A stretch of DNA of 64,000 bases, from contig CP136340.1 in the NCBI GenBank assembly GCA_032681305.1, forward strand, positions 868,001 to 932,000, read 5' to 3'. Positions 24,658 through 32,968 of the stretch are shown here, in pieces. Numbering within the stretch: the stretch's first letter is position 1; each line of letters begins with the position of its first letter. The translations under genes and the position numbers were made by a program. The DNA comes from HIMB114 sp008638005 (GTDB taxonomy: Bacteria > Pseudomonadota > Alphaproteobacteria > Pelagibacterales > Pelagibacteraceae). The notes under the pieces were generated by a model. It was not told the origin of the DNA and searched no databases. It worked only from the letters and a program-made list of their open reading frames with translations.

Positions 24658-27023
24658 AGTTAACTATTTCTTGGCTAAAGAAACATTTAAATACAAAAGC
24701 CTCCCTAGATCAAACAGTTGCTGCTTTAACCAATATAGGTTTAGAGGTTGAAGAGGTAATTCAGCAAAATAAAAACTTAGAATTATTCAAAATTGCAAAA
24801 ATATTAAAAGCAGAAAAACATCCTAATGCAGATAAGTTAAAAGTTTGTGATGTAGATATTGAAGGAAAAGTTGAAAAAGTAGTTTGTGGAGCTGCAAATG
24901 CAAGAGACGGTCTTTTTACTGTCTATGCGCCACCAGGCGCTATTATTCCAAAAAATGGAATGAAATTGGTAGTAGCGAAAATTAGAGGAGTAGAATCAAA
25001 AGGGATGCTTTGTTCAGAAAGCGAATTAGGGGTTTCTGATGAAAGTGAAGGAATTATAGAAATAAAAAATAAAAAAATTGGTGAAAATTTTTTTTACAAC
25101 AGCGAAGAGGTAATAGACATTTCAATTACACCAAACCGTTCAGATTGTTTGGGAATAAGAGGTATCGCTAGGGATTTAAGCGCTTATGGTCTTGGTAAAC
25201 TCATAGAGCAAAAAAAAATTAAATTAAAAGAAAAATCTAAAATCAAAAATAAAGTTCAAATTAAAACAGGCTCTGGATGCAACACATTTGGTTCTTTGTA
25301 CATTGAAGGTGTAACAAATTGTGAAAGTCCTGACTGGTTAAAAAAGGATTTAGAATCATTGGGATTAAAACCCATTTCAGCAATTGTTGATATTACAAAC
25401 TATGTCATGTTTGATCTTAATCGTCCAATGCATGCTTATGATGCAGATAAAATTGATGGAAATATAATTGTCAGACAATCAAATAATGGCGAAAGTTTTG
25501 AAGCCTTAGATGAAAAAAAATATAATGTCCCTGTTGGCGCATGTTTAATTACAGATAAAAATAAAATATTAGGACTAGGAGGTATTATTGGAGGAAAATC
25601 AAGCTCAATTGACCTTGATACAAAAAATATAATTTTGGAAGCCGCAGCATTTGATCCAGTAAAGATTGCAAAAGTATCGAAGCAACTTGGAATAATTACT
25701 GATGCAAAATTTAGATTTGAAAGAGGAGTTGATCCCAATTCAATTGAGACAGGTTTAAAATTAGCAGCAAAACTTATTCAAGAAATTTGTGGAGGCAAAA
25801 TCTCTAAAATTAATATTTCAGGAGATACTAAGATTAAGAATAGAAAAATTAAATTTGATACAAATAACTTTGAAAAATTAATAGGATTTTCAGTTAGTAG
25901 TAAAGATTGTCAAAAAATTTTAGAAAGATTGGGATTCAAAACTAAAATAAAAAAACAAACTCTAGATCTAGAAATACCCAGTTGGAGACCAGATGTTAAT
26001 CAAGAAGCTGATATTATTGAAGAAATTTTAAGAATAAAGGGTTTGGATCAAATTAAATCGATCACTCCAAAATTAGATCATAGTAAGCCAGCGTTAAATT
26101 ATCATCAAAAATTATTTCATTTAGTCCAAAGGTCATTTGCAAGCAGAGGTTTTTTTGAAACCATAAGCTGGTCTTTTACAAATAGTAAATTTAATCAAAA
26201 CTTTTCAGATCAAGCAGTAAGCATCACCAATCCAATTTCCTCAGATTTAGATGCTTTAAGAACTTCTAATTTTACAAATCTGATATTACAAGCAAAATCA
26301 AATTTAGACAGGTCTAACTTGAATTTACAGATGTTTGAGGTTGGTCCAGTATTTAAAAATGATTTAAGCCAAGAAACTATCGCATCAGGTATCTTGGTTG
26401 GAAAAAAAACAAATTCAACTTGGGTACACCAAGATGAAGATTTCGATGTGATAGATGCGAAAGAGAATTTATATTTTATTTTAAGCGATTTAGGATTGTC
26501 TCTAGATAATCTGGTTATTGAAAAAAGTGAAAAAAGCTTCTACCATCCCGGTCAATCAGGTGATGTTTTTTTAGGCAATAAAAAAGGTCCGAAGGTGGGA
26601 AGTTTTGGAACGATGCATCCTTTAATCCTACAAAAAATGGATGTTCAAAAATCAAACATCGTTGGACTTGAAGTTTATCTTGATAACTTTATTGAACCCA
26701 AAAAGCCTTTAAGGGTTTCAAAAAAACAACTTAAAAAATACGATTTTCAAATTGTAGAAAGAGATTTTGCCTTTATTTTAGATAAACAAACTAAAGCTGG
26801 AGACTTGATTTCATTAATAAAAAAAACAGATGTAATAATAAAATCGGTAAGAGTATTTGATCTTTATGAAGGTGAAAAAATTGAAAAAGATAAAAAATCT
26901 TTAGCTATAAAAATTTTATTTGAACCAACCGAGAAAACGTTAACTGATAATGAAATTGAACAATTGTCAGAAAAAATAATTTCAGCTGCCAAAAGCCTAG
27001 GTGGTTCATTAAGATCTCAATGA
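24654..27023 (+). CDS. pheT: Phenylalanyl-tRNA synthetase beta subunit
   Basis: 789 residues, usual length. An N-terminal EMAP/tRNA-binding domain (KILKAEKHPNADKLKVCDV, GVESKGMLCSESELG) is followed by B3/B4 editing domains (DISITPNRSDCLGIRGIARD, VDITNYVMFDLNRPMHAYD), B5 and a pseudo-catalytic core, and a C-terminal ferredoxin-fold anticodon domain (PLRVSKKQLKKYDFQIVERD). It overlaps pheS by four bases and lepA by four bases, making a compact pheS-pheT-lepA run. Confidence 0.97.
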   Translation: MKLTISWLKKHLNTKASLDQTVAALTNIGLEVEEVIQQNKNLELFKIAKILKAEKHPNADKLKVCDVDIEGKVEKVVCGAANARDGLFTVYAPPGAIIPKNGMKLVVAKIRGVESKGMLCSESELGVSDESEGIIEIKNKKIGENFFYNSEEVIDISITPNRSDCLGIRGIARDLSAYGLGKLIEQKKIKLKEKSKIKNKVQIKTGSGCNTFGSLYIEGVTNCESPDWLKKDLESLGLKPISAIVDITNYVMFDLNRPMHAYDADKIDGNIIVRQSNNGESFEALDEKKYNVPVGACLITDKNKILGLGGIIGGKSSSIDLDTKNIILEAAAFDPVKIAKVSKQLGIITDAKFRFERGVDPNSIETGLKLAAKLIQEICGGKISKINISGDTKIKNRKIKFDTNNFEKLIGFSVSSKDCQKILERLGFKTKIKKQTLDLEIPSWRPDVNQEADIIEEILRIKGLDQIKSITPKLDHSKPALNYHQKLFHLVQRSFASRGFFETISWSFTNSKFNQNFSDQAVSITNPISSDLDALRTSNFTNLILQAKSNLDRSNLNLQMFEVGPVFKNDLSQETIASGILVGKKTNSTWVHQDEDFDVIDAKENLYFILSDLGLSLDNLVIEKSEKSFYHPGQSGDVFLGNKKGPKVGSFGTMHPLILQKMDVQKSNIVGLEVYLDNFIEPKKPLRVSKKQLKKYDFQIVERDFAFILDKQTKAGDLISLIKKTDVIIKSVRVFDLYEGEKIEKDKKSLAIKILFEPTEKTLTDNEIEQLSEKIISAAKSLGGSLRSQ

Positions 27024-28828
27024 CAGATATTAGTCTAATTCGAAATTTTTCAATTGTTGCTCACATAGATCACGGCAAATCTACTCTTGCAGATAGATTA
27101 ATCCAAACTTGTGGAGGATTGGCAGATCGTGAGATGAAAGAGCAGGTTTTAGACTCCATGGATATTGAGAGAGAAAGAGGAATTACTATTAAAGCTCAAA
27201 CAGTGAGATTAAATTACAAACATACTGATGGTAAAAATTATATTCTAAATATTATAGATACTCCGGGCCATGTTGATTTTAGTTATGAAGTCAGTAGATC
27301 ATTAGCTGCTTGCGAAGGTTCTTTATTAGTGGTTGATAGTACCCAAGGTGTTGAGGCGCAGACATTAGCAAACGTTTATCAAGCATTAGATAATAATCAT
27401 GAAATAATTACAGTGCTGAATAAATCAGATCTACCTGCATCGGAGCCCGATAGGGTTAAATCGCAAATTGAAGATGTTATTGGAATAGATACTTCTAAGG
27501 CAATTCTTGCATCTGGAAAAACAGGAGAAGGAGTAAAAGATATTTTAGGAGCTATTGTTGAGTTTTTGCCAGCTCCTAAAGGAAATTTAAATATTAGTCT
27601 TAAAGCGCTCTTAGTTGATAGTTGGTATGATAGTTATCTAGGTGTTGTCATTTTAGTAAGAGTTATCGATGGTAAAATAAAAAAAAAGGACCAGATTATT
27701 ATGATGTCTAATAATGCAAGGCATGATGTTGAAAGAGTTGGTATTTTTTCTCCAAAACCAACTGATATTGAAGAGATTGGACCTGGAGAAATAGGCTTTA
27801 TGGTCACTGGTATTAAAGATTTATCTGATACTAAAGTAGGAGATACCATTACCAGTTTTAAAAACCCTGTTAAAAATCCTTTTCCAGGCTTTAAGCCTAG
27901 TAAACCAGTAGTCTTTTGTGGTTTGTTTCCAATCGATAGTAGCGATTATGGATTACTAAGGGATAGTTTAGCTAAATTAAAACTTAATGACTCTAGCATT
28001 GAATATGAGCCTGAAAATTCAACTGCACTTGGTCTTGGTTTTAGATGTGGCTTTTTAGGTTTGTTACATCTTGAGATTGTCGTTCAAAGATTAGAAAGAG
28101 AATACGATATAGGTCTAATTACAACAACTCCAGGTGTTATTTATAAATTAGAACTAAACGATGGAGAATTAATTGATCTACAAAACCCTTCCAGTATGCC
28201 AGATGTATCTTTAATCAAAACCTTTAAAGAACCTTGGATAGTTGCAACCATAATTACTCCTGATGAATATTTAGGTTCAATAATAAAAATTTGCGAGGAA
28301 AAAAGAGGAATACAAAAAGATATGAGCTATTCAGGTAATAGGGTTGTTTTAAAATATGATATGCCTTTGAATGAAGTTGTTTTTGATTTTTATGATAAAT
28401 TAAAGTCTATTACGAGCGGTTACGCCAGTTTTGATTATGAAATTAGTGAATACAAAGAGGGAGAGTTAATTAAATTATCAATTTTAGTTAATGAAGAGCC
28501 CGTTGACGCTTTATCAATAATCATACATAAAGATTTTGCACAAAAACAGGGAAGGTTAATTTGTGAAAAATTAAAGGATTTGATTCCAAGGCATCAATTT
28601 CAAATACCTGTTCAGGCAGCTGTGGGCAGTAAAGTGATAGCTCGTGAAACTATAAAAGGTTTTAAAAAAGATGTTTTGAATAAAATTCACGGGGGCGGCG
28701 CTTTAGACAGAAAAAGAAAACTTTTAGATAAACAAAAAAAAGGCAAATCTAGAATGAAACAATTTGGTAAAGTTGAAATTCCTCAAGAGGCTTTCATAGG
28801 GGTGCTTAAAATTAATAAAGACCAATAG
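27020..28828 (+). CDS. lepA: Elongation factor 4 (LepA), ribosome back-translocase GTPase
   Basis: 602 residues. G1 AHIDHGKSTLADRL, switch I/G2 ERERGITIKAQ, G3 DTPGHVDFSYEV and G4 NKSDLP are followed by the LepA-specific C-terminal domain (GSKVIARETIKGFKKDV, GGGALDRKRKLLDKQKKGK). It acts on stalled or mispositioned ribosomes at the membrane or under ionic stress. Translation is coupled to pheT by a four-base overlap, and its TAG shares a base with the following GTG start. Confidence 0.97.
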   Translation: MTDISLIRNFSIVAHIDHGKSTLADRLIQTCGGLADREMKEQVLDSMDIERERGITIKAQTVRLNYKHTDGKNYILNIIDTPGHVDFSYEVSRSLAACEGSLLVVDSTQGVEAQTLANVYQALDNNHEIITVLNKSDLPASEPDRVKSQIEDVIGIDTSKAILASGKTGEGVKDILGAIVEFLPAPKGNLNISLKALLVDSWYDSYLGVVILVRVIDGKIKKKDQIIMMSNNARHDVERVGIFSPKPTDIEEIGPGEIGFMVTGIKDLSDTKVGDTITSFKNPVKNPFPGFKPSKPVVFCGLFPIDSSDYGLLRDSLAKLKLNDSSIEYEPENSTALGLGFRCGFLGLLHLEIVVQRLEREYDIGLITTTPGVIYKLELNDGELIDLQNPSSMPDVSLIKTFKEPWIVATIITPDEYLGSIIKICEEKRGIQKDMSYSGNRVVLKYDMPLNEVVFDFYDKLKSITSGYASFDYEISEYKEGELIKLSILVNEEPVDALSIIIHKDFAQKQGRLICEKLKDLIPRHQFQIPVQAAVGSKVIARETIKGFKKDVLNKIHGGGALDRKRKLLDKQKKGKSRMKQFGKVEIPQEAFIGVLKINKDQ

Positions 28829-29754
28829 TGAAAAAAATATTAATTATTCAAACTAGAGTAGGAATGGGCGATATGTGTGTTTTTTTACCCTGTATTCATG
28901 AGATAGCCCAATTTTCGAATAATTCAAAAATTCATGTTTTAACTAAAAAAAGAACCTGTTCAAAAGCTTTTTTAAAAGACGATAAGTATATTGAAGAAGT
29001 GATTTATTTACCTGAAGAGACTGGGTTTAAACTAAACTTAGGTATTTTAAGTTTATTAAAAGCAAAAAAATACGATGAGTGTTATATTTTACACTATGGA
29101 ATAAGGTACTACCTTTTAGCCCTTATAAGTGGAGTTAAAAAAATCAAATTTTATGGATTGTTTAAAAAAAATGAGAGTATTGTTCAAAAATCTAGACTGA
29201 TGGTATTAAAATGGAGTGGTAAAAAAGAATTAGATTTTGTACCAAAAATATACCTCAATAAAAAAGTTTATACACAAAATCAAATTACCATTGGAATAGG
29301 TGGTAGCGGAACTGATAAAAAGTGGGAAATTAAAAATTATATAAACCTTTTAAATATGATCCTAGCTAAAAATAGTATTGAAAATATTATTATTGCTGGC
29401 GGAAAAAATGAGCTCGAGGACTCAGAGCAAATATTGTTTTCTTTTCAAGAAAATAAAAAAATAAAAATGTATAATTTGTGTGAAAAAACTATCGATGATA
29501 GCATTCATATTATTTCAAAATCTAAAGTTTACATTGGCAATGATACAGGTTTTATGCATTTATCAGCTTCATTAGATGTCATATCATTTGGAATTTTTGG
29601 TGCTACGCCACCTGATTACAGTTCCTATAATAAAAATATTATTCCAATCATGCCTCCCGGCGTTAGTAATGTAAAACATGAGGATGAAATGATGTGCATT
29701 ATCACTCCAGAATTAGTCTATAAGACTATAAAAAATTTTTCTTATGTTAATTAA
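28828..29754 (+). CDS. Family 9 (heptosyltransferase-like) glycosyltransferase
   Basis: 308 residues with a GT-B layout like ADP-heptose:LPS heptosyltransferases. The N-terminus is KKILIIQTRVGMGDMCVFLP, the phosphate-loop region of the second domain is TIGIGGSGTDKKWEIKNY, and the nucleotide-sugar pocket is IGNDTGFMHLSASL followed by FGIFGATPP. The start is GTG, overlapping the lepA stop as TAGTG. Eleven bases overlap with the methyltransferase that follows, so these two genes probably work on the same surface glycan. The exact sugar cannot be told from the sequence. Confidence 0.82.
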   Translation: MKKILIIQTRVGMGDMCVFLPCIHEIAQFSNNSKIHVLTKKRTCSKAFLKDDKYIEEVIYLPEETGFKLNLGILSLLKAKKYDECYILHYGIRYYLLALISGVKKIKFYGLFKKNESIVQKSRLMVLKWSGKKELDFVPKIYLNKKVYTQNQITIGIGGSGTDKKWEIKNYINLLNMILAKNSIENIIIAGGKNELEDSEQILFSFQENKKIKMYNLCEKTIDDSIHIISKSKVYIGNDTGFMHLSASLDVISFGIFGATPPDYSSYNKNIIPIMPPGVSNVKHEDEMMCIITPELVYKTIKNFSYVN

Positions 29755-30538
29755 TGTTTTTTTAATTTTAATAATTTTATCTTTAATTTTTTATATAAAT
29801 AAAAAAAAGATAAGAAAATTTTTAAGTAAGAATAATATTAAAAGTTACAACATTGATGATTTAGATGATAGTTTTGTTCCACAAAAAAAAGATACACTTT
29901 TATGTCCGACAGATAATTCAGTTGTAAATTTTTTTTGCATACCTAGTAATTTTAATGTTGTTGGGATGACATCAGACTTTGAAGCCTGGATATTAGCGGT
30001 TTTTTCAAAAAAAAGTAAAAAAATTTTTGAATTTGGAACATGTAGTGGAAAAACCAGTTTAATTTTATCTATGAATTCTCCTGATAATGCTGAGATTGAT
30101 ACAATTACACTTGATGAAAAAAGTGTAGAAAAATTAAATCTAGATAGCAAAGATAATAAAATTGCAAAGAGAAATATTATAAGTGAGAGCAAGTATAAGA
30201 AATTTATGTTTTCAGGTACAGTTTATGAAAAAAAAATTAATGTTATTTTTCAAGACTCACAACTTCTAGATATCAATCAAATGAAAAATAAATATGATTT
30301 AATTTTTATAGACGGTGGCCATACATATTCATGTATTAAAAATGATACTGAAAAGTCATTAGAAATGATTAAAGAAGATGGGATTGTTTTGTGGCATGAT
30401 TTTTCAATTGGCAAAAAATCACATTCTGATGTTTTCAAGTATTTAAACGAGTTGTCTTTTAAAATAGATATTAGACATATTAAAAATACTACTTTGTGCT
30501 ACTTTAAAAATAAAGGGAGAGATGGCCGAGTGGTTTAA
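29744..30538 (+). CDS. Membrane-anchored class I SAM methyltransferase
   Basis: 264 residues. An N-terminal hydrophobic helix (about residues 2-19) is followed by a Rossmann methyltransferase of the Methyltransf_24 type: motif I IFEFGTCSGKTSLIL, an acidic motif II around ITLDEKSV, and DLIFIDGGHTYSCIKND with the VLWHDFS strand. It shares 11 bases with the GT9 gene and probably modifies a carbohydrate made with it (inference). The last codons, for a C-terminal GRDGRVV, are read from the first 23 bases of the same-strand tRNA-Ser gene, and its TAA lies in the tRNA D-arm region. Whether the protein was originally longer is unknown. Confidence 0.8.
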   Translation: MLINVFLILIILSLIFYINKKKIRKFLSKNNIKSYNIDDLDDSFVPQKKDTLLCPTDNSVVNFFCIPSNFNVVGMTSDFEAWILAVFSKKSKKIFEFGTCSGKTSLILSMNSPDNAEIDTITLDEKSVEKLNLDSKDNKIAKRNIISESKYKKFMFSGTVYEKKINVIFQDSQLLDINQMKNKYDLIFIDGGHTYSCIKNDTEKSLEMIKEDGIVLWHDFSIGKKSHSDVFKYLNELSFKIDIRHIKNTTLCYFKNKGRDGRVV

Positions 30539-30605
30539 GGCGCACGCTTGGAAAGCGTGTAAAGGGGCAACTCTTTCGCGGGTTCGAATCCCGCTCTCTC
30601 CGCCA
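30516..30605 (+). tRNA. tRNA-Ser (GGA)
   Basis: 90 bases including encoded CCA. The acceptor stem GGAGAGA pairs with TCTCTCC; the anticodon stem CACGC/GCGTG holds loop TTGGAAA, so the anticodon is GGA. A long variable arm (about 18 bases) and the T-loop GGTTCGAATCC complete a class II serine tRNA with discriminator G. The first 23 bases overlap the 3' end of the methyltransferase gene. Confidence 0.97.
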
Positions 30606-30607
30606 TT

Positions 30608-31711
30608 CTAAATAAACTCATATAACTTCTTAATTAGTTTTAATGCTCTAGTATCAGCATTCATACCTGAATTTATTTTTCTGGTCACATATGCAATGCC
30701 CATTCTATTAATTGGGTCAGCGAAACCAAGTGAGCCGCCCCATCCATTATGCCCAAAATTTTCCTTATTTTTTCCAAACATCCAACCGCCTCTAAGAATA
30801 AAACCAGAATTGGTCCATTTGATTGGCAGTTTTAAGCTTTCATCTATCAGATTATTTGATTGAGTCAGAATTTCTTTAAATGTTGACTTGGCAATAATAT
30901 TCTTTTCATTTGATCTTAAATCATTGGAAAGTAAATCGTATAATTTAGCAACTGCTAAAGCTGATCCATGACCACCCATTGATGGAACGCTAGCTAATCT
31001 CCATTCTTTTGTATTATAAAAATTAACATCATGTTCTGGATTGTTGAAAGCATTAAACTCATCAGTTTGAGATTTTTCAATTTTATTATTCTCTAGTAAA
31101 TCAGCTGCATTTTTAAAGTCATCATTTTCAAATCCAAAATTGAAATTAAGATTAAATTTTTGAGAAAAGTTAATTTTAAAGAATTCTTTTAAGTTTAAGT
31201 TTGTAATTTTTCTAATAATATTTTCTACCAAATAACCATGTGTTTTTGCATGATAAAAAGTTCTTTCGCCTGCTATATGGTCTGGCTCTTGTTTTTCTAA
31301 TAACTTTATGATTTTTTCAAAATCCAAAAGATCTTGATTAGTAATTTTGGATTTAAATCTATAAAGGCCAGATTGATGTGAAAGTATATCTTTGATTTTT
31401 ATATTTTCCTTACCCTCTTTGAATTCAGGCCAATAAAATGAGACTTTTTTTTCAATATCCAGTTCCTTCTCCCCTATGAGTTTTGCAACACAACTAGCAT
31501 ATATTCCTTTACTTAATGAAAAAGTATTAACGATAGTATTTTCATCCCATTCATCATTTGAATTTTTTGCTCCTCCAAAAATATTGATTAAAACCCTATT
31601 GTTTTGGACAACGGCAAAGTTAGCGCCAACTTCTTCTTTATCATTGAATAGATTTTGGAAAACTTGTTGAACTTCTTGAAACTTTGGAGAGCAAACTCCC
31701 TTTACAATCAT
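30608..31711 (-). CDS. Beta-lactamase-family serine hydrolase (EstB/class C-like)
   Basis: 367 residues with the penicillin-binding fold of esterase EstB and class C-like enzymes. The nucleophile motif S-x-x-K is SLSKGIYAS; the second tyrosine element is in YHAKTHGYLVENI; the third element, usually K-T-G or H-x-G, is HNGWGGSLG. No signal peptide is apparent, so it is probably cytoplasmic and more likely an esterase than a lactamase. Its ATG directly follows the aceF stop with no gap, placing it at the end of the pyruvate dehydrogenase operon. Substrate unknown. Confidence 0.84.
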   Translation of the reverse strand: MIVKGVCSPKFQEVQQVFQNLFNDKEEVGANFAVVQNNRVLINIFGGAKNSNDEWDENTIVNTFSLSKGIYASCVAKLIGEKELDIEKKVSFYWPEFKEGKENIKIKDILSHQSGLYRFKSKITNQDLLDFEKIIKLLEKQEPDHIAGERTFYHAKTHGYLVENIIRKITNLNLKEFFKINFSQKFNLNFNFGFENDDFKNAADLLENNKIEKSQTDEFNAFNNPEHDVNFYNTKEWRLASVPSMGGHGSALAVAKLYDLLSNDLRSNEKNIIAKSTFKEILTQSNNLIDESLKLPIKWTNSGFILRGGWMFGKNKENFGHNGWGGSLGFADPINRMGIAYVTRKINSGMNADTRALKLIKKLYEFI

Positions 31712-32968
31712 TTAACTTGCTAATTTAAAAGCAAAGTTTCTACCAAGGCTAATTTTTAGATCCTGGCAAAATCTTGCGGCTTCTGCGCCATCTATAATTC
31801 TATGATCATAGGATAATGAAATAGGCATCATTTTTCTTGTTTGAAAATTACCATCAATATAAATTTGTTTAGTCTCAGTCTTTCCAATTCCTAAAATACA
31901 AACTTCAGGTAAATTAACAATTGGAGTAAAAAAACTTCCTCCAATTCCACCAAGACTGGATATGGTCATAGAACCACCAAAAAATTCTTTTTTATCAATT
32001 TTAAGTTCTTTGCATTGTTTGCTCGTTTTACGAAGCTCTTTGCCTAATGTCATAACATCTTTTTTATCTATATTTCTAATTTTAGGAACCATAAGTCCAT
32101 GCGGTGTATCTACTGCAATACCAATATGAAAATATTTTTTATAAATAACCTCCTCTTTAATTGGATCAAGTGAACAATTAAAATTTGGATATTTTTTCAT
32201 AGCATTTACTAAAGCTTTCATAATAAAGGCAAGTGGAGTCACAGGAATTTTTTCTTTTGTATTTAAATCAATTAATCCTTTTCTAAAATCCTCCATTTCA
32301 GTAACATCAATCTCATCATGTTGTGTCACATGAGGTATACTATTCCATGCTTTTACTAAATGTGGACCAGATAATCTTTTAATTCTTGGTATTTTTTGCA
32401 CATCAACCTCACCAAATTCAGAATGCTTATATGGCAAATCAGGTTCATCATTTTTTCTCTGAGGAGTAGAAGAGGTAGTGGAATTTTTGTTTTTAATAAA
32501 ATTTTTGATATCTTCTTCTTTAACTCTTCCACCGCGACCTGAACCTTGCAGTTCATTAATATTGATACCCAATTCTCTTGCAAATTTAAGTGTATTTGGA
32601 CTTGCACCAGTTGAATTTAGTAAAGTCTTTTCACTAATGATAGTTTGTTTATTTAGGGTAATGTTTTGCTCTGCTTGATTTTCTTTTTCAATAATTTTTT
32701 CTTCTGATTTTTTAGAAACTTCAACTTGATCTGAACCTGTGTCTATTTCTAGAATTGTATCTCCTTCTGAGACTTTATCTCCAATTTTGACATTAATATT
32801 AATTATTTTTCCAGAGAAGGTTGAAGGAACTTCAACACTTGATTTATCACTTTCAAGTGTGATTACAGGATCTCCCTTATTGATATTTTCACCATTTTTG
32901 ACAAGAACCTCAATGATTTCAACTTCTTTAAAATCTCCAATATTTGGAACTTTGATTATACTGCTCAT
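31712..32968 (-). CDS. aceF: Pyruvate dehydrogenase E2, dihydrolipoyl acetyltransferase
   Basis: 418 residues: one lipoyl domain (about 1-76, Lys42 in ESDKSSVEV), a flexible linker, a peripheral-subunit-binding domain (about 125-160, SPNTLKFARELGININELQG) and a catalytic core ending in the His-Asp motif SLSYDHRIIDGAE. E2 transfers acetyl from lipoate to CoA and forms the complex core. The lipoyl domain is nearly the same as that on AceE next door. ATG follows the aceE stop with no gap. No lpd (E3) gene is present nearby, so E3 must come from elsewhere in the genome. Confidence 0.95.
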   Translation of the reverse strand: MSSIIKVPNIGDFKEVEIIEVLVKNGENINKGDPVITLESDKSSVEVPSTFSGKIININVKIGDKVSEGDTILEIDTGSDQVEVSKKSEEKIIEKENQAEQNITLNKQTIISEKTLLNSTGASPNTLKFARELGININELQGSGRGGRVKEEDIKNFIKNKNSTTSSTPQRKNDEPDLPYKHSEFGEVDVQKIPRIKRLSGPHLVKAWNSIPHVTQHDEIDVTEMEDFRKGLIDLNTKEKIPVTPLAFIMKALVNAMKKYPNFNCSLDPIKEEVIYKKYFHIGIAVDTPHGLMVPKIRNIDKKDVMTLGKELRKTSKQCKELKIDKKEFFGGSMTISSLGGIGGSFFTPIVNLPEVCILGIGKTETKQIYIDGNFQTRKMMPISLSYDHRIIDGAEAARFCQDLKISLGRNFAFKLAS

